Below are positions 8,141-19,208 of a stretch of DNA of 26,431 nt, piece after piece; positions within the stretch are counted from its first letter, which is position 1; every line of letters begins with the position of its first letter. The stretch covers positions 1-26,431 of the forward strand of contig JALAAN010000025.1 of the NCBI GenBank assembly GCA_023078555.1. Reading direction: 5' to 3'. A program made the position numbers and the translations under genes. Origin of the DNA: Ulva prolifera. Taxonomy: Eukaryota > Chlorophyta > Ulvophyceae > Ulvales > Ulvaceae. Under the pieces are notes generated by a model that ran no database searches, had not been told where the DNA came from, and saw only the letters and a program-made list of their open reading frames with translations.

Positions 8141-11100
8141 GTGCACATGCAGGGGCCATTGCTCTGTGAGGTTGCAGCGTACCTGGCCCAGTGCTCCCTC
8201 AAAGGCAAGGAGGTAGCTCGCAGCTGTGCTGCCATGGCCGCGAGCTGGGCAAGCCAGCTTAAGAACGAGATGACTGACCTCAGTACAAACGCTCAACACA
8301 GTAGCACTGTTCAGTCCGATCTCTACAGCACCCTTCAGACCAAGCGTGCAATCGCGCATTGTTGTGTTGTCGTCTGCTTTGGCGGCGCGCCACATGCGTG
8401 CCCCGCCAGGCCGGGAGGCAGTGCAGCACTGGACATCGCAGACGCTGCAATGCTGCTGCTGCATCAGGTGCAGGCATGCCTGCACAGTGTGAGCCAGGGC
8501 AGCGGAGAGCTGCATGCAAGGCTCAGCGTGCTGACAGAGCAGTGTTCATGGGTGATGGCGTCGAGGGTTGAGGGCCTTTCTGCTGCAATCGAGAGCGACA
8601 AAGCCATTTTAGACTCTGCTGTACGAGCAGTGTTTGCAGACCTACCCAAGCACTGCGCCTGGCAGCCCAGTGATGGTCATCTTGGGTGCTACATAGCCCA
8701 GGCCGAGGGCCAAGTGTACAGCATCAAACTGTGTACTGGCCAAGTGCTCCGTGATGGCATAGCGCCGGGCCACCTGCCAACCTCTATAGCACAGCACTCT
8801 GCATATCAGCAACTCTTTGGAAGCGCCTCGTTTGAGGTGGCTCAGGTAGGCGGGGGCGAGCAGGTGTTCCGGACTGTCAAGAGTCAAGCGGGTTGTATAT
8901 ATACCTTCCAGCTTCAAGGCTGTGACCTGGTGATCTTTGAGTGCCCTGTTAATCCAGATACAGGAGAGATGCAGAGGGATTTCGAGCTGGAGCTGCTGCC
9001 ATGTGCGTGCCTTTCGCTTGCATGCAAGCTCTCTATTTGCTTGACATGTGGTTTGATGCAGCACGCGACTGATTGGAGTGCGTCCAAATCCTCATTACTC
9101 CAGCGCATTCACTAGTGTTTGCTCCTGCAGCACACTGCAAGTGGGCTCCGCATCTGCCACCTCGGCTGAAGGACATGCACTCGCACTGGCTTTGCCGGAC
9201 GAAGCAGGCTGTCATTCTGAGAGACCAGCAAATCATGGGCCGGCATACCCAATTCATGCTTGTCAGCTCTTCACCGTCGTCTCATCACCCAGAAGGCCTC
9301 TCACACATGATGAAGTGCTACTGTGTTCCTACACACATGCAGGTGTGCTCCAGGGTTGTGCTGAATATCATGCACTGCCCTCATAGGATTTGCTTGTGTA
9401 TATGGCTGTCAGTTGCAATTAGATTCTCAAGGAAGCAACATGCCTGTTACTCATTGCTATGCAGCTTGAAAGCATTGGTTACACTTCGCCGACGTCATGT
9501 GCTGCTGCAGAACAAGGACTGGAGCGATCTGATGACAATGATCACATGGATGGAGCTGCTATGGCACATCCCGAGCAGCGGACACCCCGCACTCTGTGTC
9601 CTCCAACGATTCGAGGAATCCCGCTTCATTCATGCGTGCACCAAGCCCACGTTTGTGGACGCAGGCAAGGCACCAGCAATCCTCTTCCATCTGCCCCGAT
9701 TCCACCTCCAGTTCGAGTTGCATGCCGGCTGCAGCATGCTGTGGTGCTCAAACTACTCTGGCTACTACGTCCCAGTACAACATGTCTGCGGGTCGACTCC
9801 CGAGTCCGCAGATCCAGCAGACCCGCTACCCCTGGTGAGATTCCACAATTTCCTCCTACTTCACCCAGATCAAGATTCTATGCCCACAAGAGCACTTGTC
9901 CCAGATGGAGCAGTCACACAGACCCCACGTCTGTGCTCGATTGAGGCATCCACCAAGTCTCATGACAGCGAACTTGGGCACCATGTCTTTGCACTCAACA
10001 GGCGCACCCTCGGTTTTGACACCACGGTGGTGCACTCCCGCCTCTTCCTCGCCGCCATCTACGCCGCCACGCACTGCGAGGTGCCCCTGCCGCAGCTCGG
10101 CATGACGGCCGGGGAGCACGCCGTGGAGCTGCTGCGTCGCAGCTGGGTCAACCGACCGCTATCTTCCAGCGAAGCAGACGCACTGTCGGCCCTGGAATCA
10201 TTCTCGAACCACACGCCTGCACTGCAGTTGCTGTGCCGCGCCCTGCTCGAGGAATCAGCCTCCCTTGCGTTCCTACATCCAGAACCAGGGCAGCAGGTCG
10301 GTGACGATGCCTCCACAGTGAGAAATGCATTGACAGTCTACCAGCAGCAGTCCCGGCGGGCCAACCCATTGCCATTTGTGAACCCCCGGCGTACACTGTC
10401 AGGAGCGGAGGAGCTGAAGCTTACGGGGCGTCAGCAAAAGAGCAAGAGAGTTGGCACAGCCCATGTCGTTCGGAGCGTGGAGTGGGATCACCTGCAGATG
10501 TCATGCATGGAAGAAGTGCTGCAGCAGCAGACCATTCAATGCAGACACAGCAGCCTTTCGAAGCAAATCAGCCAGGAGCTGTATGATCTGCGGGAGCAAG
10601 TCTGCCATACACCCCAGCGGCATGCACAGGCGGCTTGCGCTGATATCAGCACAGCTCACTTAGAGCACGATGCCCATGGTCGAGATGTCGCTGCCGATCT
10701 CCAGGCCAGCATGCGAGTGTTCGCCAGCGCCGCTGCAGATCCGCACGTCGAGAGGGAAAAGTTGACATACGTGGCTGGCGAACTGGAGCGCCAACTTGAG
10801 GCGACCTCCACGTACAAGAAGCTGCTGCAGGACTTCTTGCTGCGGGCGTTGGCGCACTGTCCAGCTGGTGCACTTGGCACGGCGATGCAGGCATTTCAGC
10901 ATGCGGCGGTTGTGGCGCTGCCGGCTCAAGCTGATTTGCTGCGAATCACAATCTTCCCAGCAGCCCTCTCGGTGCGGCTGTGCACCTTTCCCCTGCCCTA
11001 TGTGCTATTATGACGGCTCTTGGAACAGGGCACTCTGCTGGTGACAGCAAGTGACCTGCTGCTGGCTTGGGTCTCCTGGGGTGTAGAAGTGGGCAGATTC

Positions 11101-14100
11101 ACATCACCAGGGGTGCTTCATGACAAAGCTTGAAAGCAGAATACAGTCTGAGGTTGCCTGAGGGCATCTTGTCACCATTCCAGGAGTCTGCAGCTTCGAT
11201 TCTCCGTTGCGTAACGCCTGCCGGAGTGTTCACCAGCACATTGGTTGCAGCAATCGTGCATAAATAAGTTGCTGCATGTCAGCAATCAATGGCAGCATGT
11301 CAAACCTGGCAAAATTGCGGTGACGATGCCCACAATGGCGAGCATACGACATGTGACATGTCGTATGCTCGCCATCATCACTGCAATTGTGGGCAGCTGT
11401 CGCGACAGCTGCCCATAATCCACAAGATATGCATGCACGTCTGGCCATATGAGTGCAGTGCAATCTTTCTATGTGTCTTTTGGCTGCAGGACCTGAATCC
11501 GTTGCTCTCTGAGGATGCATGTTGCAAGCTGACTGCTACTGCGCAAGAGTGGCAGAAGCTGTGCGTATTAGAGGACAAAATCGCCCGCTGCCTGCGCCGC
11601 TGCACGAGCGCCACTGACATGGATACTGCTGACCTGGCGGCAGAATTGGGTAACCGCCGCACGTGGGATCCTCATGAGCAGCCAGGATGGCTCGCATTTG
11701 AGGTGCTGCAGGGGCTGGAGATCCGCCGGCGACAGGCCACAGTGGCGCAGCACATGCTGAAGCATCCTGGCGGGCCAGGGCTGGCTGAGGAGGAGCGCGG
11801 GGCAATTCTGCAGCTCAACATGGGCGAGGGCAAGACACGGGTGATCCTGCCAATGCTAGTGCTGGCGCTGTGCGGCCGGGGGGAGGTCGTGCGCATGAAC
11901 TTCTTGCAGGAGCTGCTGCCCGAAGCCGTCGACTACCTGCACGCCTGCCTCACTGGTGTGCCTATCATATGCTCGCTGCTCAGGTGGCTGCCGGTGGATC
12001 GTACATGTCAGTGCACAAGACTGTAGACTCACAATCTAGCTACAGTGTGCGCTATCATCATCGTGCCACAGCTCTTGTGGCACATCATACCAAGCTAACC
12101 AGCACAAATCTAGCTAACTTGAGTTTAAACGCATAGGCACCCTACTGCAAGTGAAGCTACTCCTTATGCCGTTCAGCCGCGACGTGGAGGCGAATGTCCA
12201 AGAGCTGTCTGCGATGACATCTCAGCTGCGCTCTTGTGCAAGCATCCGAGCGTTCCTGTGCACCTCGAGGGAGTACCAGTTGTCCTTACAGCTCAAGGCC
12301 CAGGTATTGCACTCCATCTTTGGACGTTGGAAGCTGCGACTCGGAATCAGCAGCGGGGCTTTTGCGCAAACGTTGCCGTAACTGCGTTTCTCAACACGCA
12401 TTGCGTTCCCCCGTCGCATACTTGAAGCTGTTCCAAATGCGAGTCTACGATTGCACTGCGAGCAATGGCGTCGATTCATGGATGCTGTGGGTACGACGGC
12501 ATGTGCATCGACACTTGCCAGGTCATGCGCCCAGCCACGCGCTGCTGCCTGATGCACGCAAAGCAGTGAACAAACCTGTTCTTCCGGTTTCGGTGTACGA
12601 TCATGGAGTTGGAATAGTCGGTGTGGGCCAGTTTGGTCGGGAGATTCTTTCCCTGTTGACGCGAAACTTAACTGCCTTTCCGCAGTGGCCACAGCTGTGC
12701 AGAGCCCGATCGCGCTCGCATCGACACTTGTATTCACATCCGCGCTGTTGCTGCAATGCAAGCGAGAGGACATGCTCCTTTCCCAATATGCCAATCGATG
12801 CTACTGATTTGTGTTGGTACGTCGGAAACTACGTGGGTCGAGCTTTCAAAATATGCAGCGCGAGACTAGTGGGGGTGAGACGTGTGCTTGCCTTAGTTGT
12901 CTAGCAAGCAACGATCGCATAACAATGAATTTGAAAGGAGCTAGATTGAAACAATGTGGTGCCTGTAGCGCGACACAGTATGCTGCGAAACTGATTTTCT
13001 GTAGTTCAAACAGATCACATGGCGGGATGTTTCTAGGTGCACATCGGAATTGCTCGGATTGCATCACTGCACCACCCGACCTTCATGTCAGAGGCTCTCC
13101 ATGGACACGATGGTATGCATGGCACCTGTGACTGGGTGGCGTCAATTGCCCCTCACTGTCCTGTATGTGCATGTGTGTTCAGAGCTGGCTCTCCCAGTAC
13201 AGATATTTACCTAAAAATGCACTCATATATTCTGCCTGCTGCTTTCTTCAGCATACAAGCACACGCAGAGTGCCTGCGCCATTTTCGTAACATGTTACCA
13301 CACACCCGGGCAGGCAAATCCTGACAACCTGCACAACAGCCAGCATGAATCTGATCGCTGATGTCCATGCATCACCTCTGGTAATCCACAATCCATCGCA
13401 TGCTATTATCATGTTGATGGTGTCATGATTTTGAGCAGCATGGCACAGCAGCCAGCCACACAAGAACGCCGCAGCACCCTGCAGTGAAGTTGTGTGTATG
13501 CAAGCTACAAAGCGAAGCAAACAGCGGATGGCAGCCCTCGCTATGGGTCGCTTACGCTCGGCCTGGCCCGCACAGGCTAGATTGCGCAATGTGCACAGGA
13601 ACTCCATGATGGCGAGGACTTTGAGTCAGAACAACTCCTCCGAGATCTGATCTCTCTGCCAGCATTCGATGTGCTGGACGAATCTGATGAGCTGCTTGCT
13701 TCTAAATTCCAGCTCGTCTACGCTTGGGGCTCACAGGATCTCCTTCCTGCCATGCCCCAGCGAGTTGCTGTACTTCAGGCAGTGCTGCAAACACTGCACC
13801 GCGAACCCAGTGTGAAGGCAATTCTGGCTGAAACCGCCATGGCACAGGTGCAGCAACACTATGGTCGTCATGGAGGCATGCCAGAAGTGAGGTTGCTGGC
13901 AGGTGTGGCATGCTCTTCTCTGGCCAGAGTCTTGTGTTTTTGCTGTTGTTACAGTTTCTGACCAGCCGAGGGCCAAGTGTATTTGCATGATGCGTGTACG
14001 CAGGGAGGACGCTGGACAGCAAATGGCCTGATCTATCAGAAGCTATCTGCAACGCTCTACTCTCGAAGGAGCGGAAGGGGCATCGATCGCTGACATGGCT

Positions 14101-17100
14101 GCAATCATTGCCGGTTGATGATAAACCTCGATTGCTGGAATGCTGCACAAATCCTCTGAGCGATGCAAAAGAAGCCTTGCATCAGCTTGGCGTGGGGGAG
14201 AGGGAGCAGAGCCATGTGCTGATGCTACGAGGGCTGCTAGCATTCAAGCTGCTGTTGCATTGCCTACAGAAACGACATGACGTCGACTATGGAATCACAG
14301 ACAGGTGGACCCTGGTCCCTTTTGCCTTGCTGATGCAGCTACCGCGCCAATGTTCAATGCTGGTTCTCATCAAGAGGCACCTATGCAGGCAGGGCAAGCA
14401 CAGAACGCACATGGCAGTGCCATATAGGGCCTGTGGAACTCCCGCTGCTCGATCAGAATTCAAGCATCCAGATATGAGCCTGTGTCTCACGCAGCTGGCT
14501 TACATGTAGACAGGTCTTTCTCCGGGGCAGGTCCGGGAGAGCCTCGTGGCACTCTTCAGGATGCCGCTGCGTCGGAGAAGAGCCATATACCAGTGCGGCC
14601 TTCCCCAAAATCTGCTGTCATGGCGGCATGATGTGCAGCAGCAGCTAAAAGTCACTGTGGCATGTGGTACTGTGAGAAAGCTGGAAGGGTTGAGTTGCGG
14701 GTTGTGCGTGGCAAGCGCTGTGTAGGCTCAACACCCACAGCTGGGTCACATGTATACATACCACCATGCACCGCCGCGGCGCGATCGAGCCAATCGGTGT
14801 GAGGAAGTGAAGTGGCCCAAGCAGTATGCGATTGTCTCGTTACTTTTCTGTGTTGTCAATTAGTGTGCCCCAGTGAGCGATATCTGCTATGTGACCTGAA
14901 TCAGCGCCTTCGTCGTAACACAAGCATGCACAGCTATGCACTCTTGCATCACACATCAGGCATGCAGGTTTGTGATATCCGTGTGATGTTCCATGCCTGC
15001 CGATGACGTTCCATGCGCCACTCAACCTCAGGCCTCGCATTGACATGATGTCTCAGCATGTGCAGGGCGTTCATTCTGAGAAGCCGCGAGAATATGACAA
15101 AGTTGGACGATAAGTTCAGGTCGATTTCGACCATCGACAAAGTGGACCTGGACAATGAGATGCAGTTGCAGGTGTGAATATTCAGATCCATAACACAAGG
15201 TATACAAGTGGATGGATGGATCAGCTGGCATGAGCAAACATGCAAAGGAATTGAGAGCGAAACATGCACCGAATGGCCGCACTGCAGGTATTGCACACAC
15301 ATCTGCGCTTCAACGTTCGAGTGATCGAGTTCTGGTTGGAGAACTTCATCTTTCCGCAAGAAGCAAAGCTCTTCCCCAAGAGCCTCCGCCGCACAGCCTG
15401 GCACATGGCACAGACAGCCTCCGGCAAGGCATGCTTACCCACTTTCTGCCCATCAATGATGTGCTCATCACCTTGCATTTGCACGATTGCATGCTTGATA
15501 ATGTGTCTTCAGAATCAGGTGCATCAGCCCGGCTGCACACATGTCTCCAGGTGGTTGGCTTCTCAGGCACAAATGACAACCGGTCGCTGCTGCCGCTTCA
15601 AGTGCGGGCCCAGGACACGGAGGACGACAGCATCAAGGGTACCAATGGCCGCATGGTGGATCTCCTCCTGCAGCCCGGCAAGTGCTCCTTCCACTGCCTC
15701 CCCTCGCCAGATGACGACAATTGCCAAACTGCTGTGCAAGTCCTGGATCTGGCATTGGAGCACGAAGCACATGCTCTGATAGACGCAGGCACGTTCGATG
15801 CTACCATCGCGAGTCGCAATCCAGGCCTGGGAACTTGCATATGCTCATACATTTACCAGGTGGCATGTCTCCAGAGGAGTTGCGAATGTCAGATCCTGTG
15901 AGCAGCTGTGATGTGTACGGTGCTACTTACCTGGTAAGTGAGCCAGGGCGCACAGCCTACATTCCCATGGAGCCTCGGCAAGATGCGCAAATGATTGCAT
16001 TTCAGTGGTCACTGCCACAGCTCCATGTTCGGTCCAGTGCGGTGTGGGCGAGACTTGCCTCAGCTTGGACGTCTGACTCGACCTTTTCGTTTTGGCCTCA
16101 CTGAAAGTGTCCTTCAGGTGCACAGCTGGCTGGCTTGAGTCAGCAGGTAGCGGCGCTGCACCTCATTGATGGCATGCAGAGGGGCGGAAGCTGTACCTCT
16201 GCAAGCCTGGGGGTCGTTTTCTTTGTCAGCGCCGGTACTAAGGGCGCAGATGCACGGCATCAGCTGCCAGAGGGCTGGGGTGTGATGGACCGGCAGAAGC
16301 ACTGCATGCCCAAGGCGAGGTCGCCAATCAAGGAGGCCGACGCCTTTGTCATCTTCGACGAGGCCCGCTGCCGGTATGCCGCATCTGGTCTGGCCGTTGT
16401 AGGCGTTAAAGAAGGATGTTTCTTCTCTGTTCTCATGAGTCTATGCCTGCTTGTGTCAGGACCTGTGGACAGTCAGTTGGAGCACATTGAGCAATGACAT
16501 CGATCCATTGTATAGATGATGTGACTGCAGGGGGAGTGATATGAAGTTGAAGGCTGATGCTAAGGCAATTCTGACTCTGGGTCCTAAGATGGGCCGCGAC
16601 AAGTTCATGCAGGCAGCAGCAAGGCTGCGGCAGCTGGACAAGGGCCAAACCCTCGTCATCGCTGCCCCGGCAGACATCTGCACTGCAATTACCGAGATTG
16701 CTGGAGTGCAAGAACAGGCCATACAGCCTCGGCACGTGCTTCAGTGGGTGTTGTGGAACACTGCCCAAGCAAATCGGTCGGTGCGGTCCCCCCGATGCTA
16801 CTCTACAGCGGCAGCCTGTGGCTCGTTGATCAAGAGGGAAAAAGGCAAAACAAAACAAACAAAGTGTTCCCAAGTCTCGAGTGAGATCAGTCGCCTGCGG
16901 GGGGGGCAAGTTTCGAGTGTGATTGCATGCAGGCGTTTCCGGAGTTCCTAATGCAAGGCAAGCACTTTGCTTACAGCCTCCATGCACCCTTTTTCGCTGA
17001 TGAGGACAGTAGCGCATTGGTCACATTGTATGGTGGCACGGCACACCCCCAGCCCCTGGACGACTGGATGCAGAAGGTGTGCCCCACGTGATATGCTCCA

Positions 17101-18578
17101 CCAGGCGAGAGCCGCAGCAGCAGAGCGCAGACTTATGCCAGCCGGGACGGCGCAACTACTAGGCATGTACTGCTTTGAAAACAACATAGCCATGGACTTC
17201 AGAATGAAGGCTCACTGAATGATTTAGACATGAAGGAGCCGACCATCATACAATGTCTTCGGCCCCACAGCTGCTACAGGCAATGGCAAGTGCAGAACAT
17301 TGCACCAAGTTGTGGTCTCCGCATGATCAAATGCTGCTCCACCAGTAGATCCAAGGTCTACTCCTGTGCAGCCGCTGGTGAAGGACGGTGTGCCGTTGGA
17401 GGCCACCGGAGAGGGTGCTGCATGGCTCCAGAAGCTCCACAAACACGGAAGGCGCCTTGGTGAGGAGCTGGCTACAGGCGACAGCGCTGACGCCGATGAG
17501 TGCGAGAGAGAGATCGAACAGGATGAGGAGATTGAGCAGGAAGTTGAGGCCGAGACAGAGGTACCCATGATGCAGGCCCGTGCTGAATCCGACTGGAAGT
17601 GCCCAGAACAAGCCATGAAGCTTACTTCCGCGTTTTCTCTTGCAGAGTCTCAGGGCATTCAGGTACGTGAGGCATACCCATGCGGTTACTTGTCGTGAGC
17701 GTTGAAACGAGAAAAGACAATGGTATTTGTGCCGCTAGCAGCTACCTTTCCCAATCGTGGCACCATGCACACTCTGTGCGTCCAGAGAGTGTGTTGAATG
17801 AGGACGCTGCCTGCAGGTTTGCAGTATTGGGGAGGCAATCAGGCTCCTGAGCAAGAGCAGCAGTGTCGCACATCGTGCAAAAATGACTGCGATGAGTCAC
17901 CTCGGCTGGACACGCTATGCCCTGGTGACGCAGAACTTCATGTCCTCTGCTTTCCGCAGTCTCACGGCAAGCTCAACGGGCTATGCTGCGCATGTACGCA
18001 AGGCAGACAACATGCTGCTGTTCCAAGACGGCTCATTGCTGCTGATCTCTGAGAGGGAAGCTGAGATTGTCCTGAGGGCCGTATGCGAAACGCCTGAGCT
18101 GTCAGCTTGCCTAGTAAATCTGGCAATGTGCCGGTGGACAGCTGCAAGCCCAAGCCAGGCCTGGGCCCATGTGCCCCTGGCTGTTGGACCCCTGCCCAGT
18201 GCATCACGGGTGCCGCCATCCTTCACATGTGCGATCATTTGTGCGCAACTGTTCAGTGGGGAGACGGAGTATTTGTGTGACACCACGGCCGCAGAGGCTG
18301 ATGGGAACGGAGCGCGGCGGCGGACACTCATTGACGTAGTCATTGGGCAGGGAAGCTTAATATTTGGTACATGTTCCAGAGAGCGTGTAGACGTAGTGGA
18401 GGAACTTGTCGCGGTCAGGGGCAGAGGTCACTGCTGGCCTGGCTCCGACCTGGAGACCATCTGTTCGGAGGAAATCACTCGCAGGGTTGTTCATAGATCA
18501 AGAGGATCTATGTTCAGAAAGATCCGCGGCGGGACAGTGGAGCAGCTCACCTCGTTTGGTTCCAGTGCCGTGGAGTGA
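8141..18578 (+). CDS. Giant DUF3638/DUF3645-family protein, multi-exon, N-terminus missing, one in-frame stop
   Basis: Sixteen exons can be traced: 8150-9002, 9131-9342, 9511-10971, 11490-11955, 12137-12303, 13599-13902, 14004-14304, 14389-about 14650, 15066-15171, 15288-15428, 15551-15788, 16118-16373, 16531-16780, 16933-17076, 17372-17662 and 17817-18578. All junctions keep phase except the unresolved 3' end of exon 8. Together they give about 2,070 codons. The order of conserved blocks matches the large fungal, oomycete and algal proteins carrying DUF3638 and DUF3645, whose function is unknown. Those are commonly near 3,000 residues, so roughly the first thousand are not visible here. The first traced exon opens with an acceptor-like catgcag, so the ATG at 8141 is probably not the true start. 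A TAG at 14507-14509 interrupts exon 8. Introns 10 and 11 would use GC donors. Family assignment is strong; functionality is uncertain. Confidence 0.85.
8150..10971 (+). other. N-terminal part of the giant protein (exons 1-3), upstream of the ATPase-like core
   Basis: Exon 1 ends in a block typical of the algal/plant-like members: YSIKLCTGQVLRDGIAPGHL, then FGSASFEV and a long hydrophobic stretch to ELELLP. A 128-bp intron (9003-9130, phase 1) leads to exon 2 with LPPRLKDMHSHWL. A 168-bp intron without stops (9343-9510) keeps the frame open into exon 3. Exon 3 carries LQRFEESRFIHA, HLPRFHLQFEL, RALVPDGAV and the well-conserved ELGHHVFALNRRTLGFDTT. Next come RLFLAAIYAATHCEVPLPQ, ELLRRSWVNRPLSSSEA and HTPALQLLCRALLEESASLA, then a helical region with likely coiled-coil propensity around 10,560-10,900. 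These blocks are recognised as the region preceding DUF3638 and have no assigned activity. Confidence 0.75.
11335..11414. repeat. Two adjacent perfect palindromes inside intron 3 of the giant gene
   Basis: Positions 11335-11354 and 11356-11375 are perfect 20-bp inverted arms around a single G (atggcgagc...gctcgccat). Directly after them, 11391-11414 is a 24-bp uninterrupted palindrome (gggcagctgtcg / cgacagctgccc). In addition tgcccacaat at 11328-11337 is complementary to attgtgggca at 11386-11395, so the whole block can fold in nested ways. It may be a small foldback or MITE-like insertion. Confidence 0.9.
11490..14304 (+). other. DUF3638 core with Walker-A-like and DESDE motifs (exons 4-7)
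   Basis: Exon 4 reads WDPHEQPGWLAFEVLQGLEI and then QLNMGEGKTRVILPMLVLAL (MGEGKT near 11,820-11,837), a glycine-rich phosphate-binding-type loop. A 181-bp GT-AG intron (11956-12136, phase 1) rejoins to give LLLMPFSRDVEANV, a conserved DUF3638 block, followed by SREYQLSLQLKAQ. After the 1,295-bp intron 5 (12304-13598) exon 6 opens with ELHDGED and carries FDVLDESDELLASKFQLVYA (13,662-13,720), a Walker-B-like acidic motif. Exon 7 (acceptor at 14003, phase 1) contains WPDL and LMLRGLLAFKLLLHCLQKRH followed by DVDYG, both family signatures. The identity of these blocks is secure; nucleotide binding is inferred from the loop only. Confidence 0.85.
12304..13598 (+). other. Unusually long intron (intron 5) of the giant gene
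   Basis: The intron runs from gtattg to gtgcacag with phase 0 on both sides (LKAQ | ELHD). It is several times longer than most introns here. A 222-codon open frame (12236-12904) overlaps it but has no family resemblance and is not needed to complete the protein. I see no clear terminal repeats or coding remnant that would identify an insertion. Confidence 0.65.
14389..16780 (+). other. DUF3645 and the second motor-like half (exons 8-13)
   Basis: Exon 8 begins after an 84-bp in-frame intron (14305-14388) with HMAVPYRACGTPAARSEF and HPDMSLCLTQLAYM, the hallmark of DUF3645. It is then cut by TAG, yet the following codons (TGLSPGQVRESL) still match the family. Exons 9 and 10 join as VDLDNEMQLQ / VLHTHLRFNVRVIEF and lead to FIFPQEAKLFP. 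Exon 11 has GFSGTNDNRSLLP and GTNGRMVDLLL, and ends in ALIDAG. Exon 12 resumes AQLAGLSQQVA and reaches EGWGVMDRQ and DAFVIFDEARCR. Exon 13 completes RCRGSDMKLKADAKAILTLG and carries MQAAARLRQLDKGQTLVIAA. The last two blocks resemble the RNA/protein-motor motifs V and VI in position and residue type. The exon 10 and 11 donors are GC. Confidence 0.8.
16933..18578 (+). other. C-terminal part of the giant protein (exons 14-16)
   Basis: Exon 14 (FPEFLMQGKHFAY to LDDWMQK, 16933-17076) is too short to stand out as an open frame, but both its splice phases fit. Exon 15 (17372-17662) has KLHKHGRRLGEEL and then the acidic, charged ADECEREIEQDEEIEQEVE, the ECERE-type block typical of this family before its last domain. 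Exon 16 (17817 on, phase 0) gives YALVTQNFMSSAF, FQDGSLLLISEREAEIVL, CAQLFSGETEYL and VRGRGHCWPGSDLETIC, and stops with TGA at 18576-18578. A further small intron inside exon 16 (for example near gtacatg at 18367) is possible, so the last 60 residues are less certain. Confidence 0.75.
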
Positions 18579-19208
18579 CCCGCGTCATCTTGCTTTCTGG
18601 GGCCTGTGCATCTGTGGGCGTGGGCACAGCGCCACTGCCACCAGGGCGCAGCTTCAGCATTGCACCCATATGCTTGCAAGCAGTGCTTAGGACATCATCG
18701 AGGCTGTGTGCAATGTGTTCGTTAGTACTTGCAGAGGCCGCACTTGATCGTGTCTATACCTTATTCCGAATCATGGCAGCCGGATGTTGGCAGATGGCAT
18801 GGTTCCAATGTAGGCGGAGGCAGGGCCGCATTGTGCACTGCAAGGGTGCATGCGCAGACGCGACGAACACCGGAAGCATAATTCACTTAAACATGACAGA
18901 ACGGCGAGGCATGAAGACTGACAGGTCACACATGTGTTTGACATCATCGTCGCCAGCGTTGCCGCGGTGCACCCGCGTGGCAGCCCCCCCTCATCCCGAG
19001 CCGCGGACCCCGGGGCACTCCCCACCCCTGGTCCGTCATAGCACCCCAAAGATACTCTCTAGCCCTCCCTGACCCCACGGCGAACCACAAAATCCATCAC
19101 TCGGGGCTGAGTGAGCGTCGCGTCAGGATCAGCCGGGGCCGCATGAGATGTTCACACATCACCCTGCAAACGCCCTCGGTGGAAGGTTGCACCCCTCGGC
19201 CGCCTGCA

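Noticed and set aside
9073..11013. A single 646-residue exon starting with Met at 9073
   Set aside because: The frame starts inside intron 1 (9003-9130) and reads through the stop-free intron 2 and past the exon 3 donor; only 9131-9342 and 9511-10971 fit the family.
12236..12904. 222-residue open frame as a separate gene
   Set aside because: It overlaps exon 5 in another frame and then runs through intron 5; no conserved motif, and family order shows nothing is missing there.
14507..14509. Reassigned genetic code with TAG/TAA as Gln (known in some green algae), suggested by the TAG in the giant gene and the TAA at 5945
   Set aside because: The Gln codons I read in the E1-alpha gene and in the giant gene are CAA/CAG, and the TAA at 5945 sits in a branch-point-like intronic context. 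One TAG is not enough.
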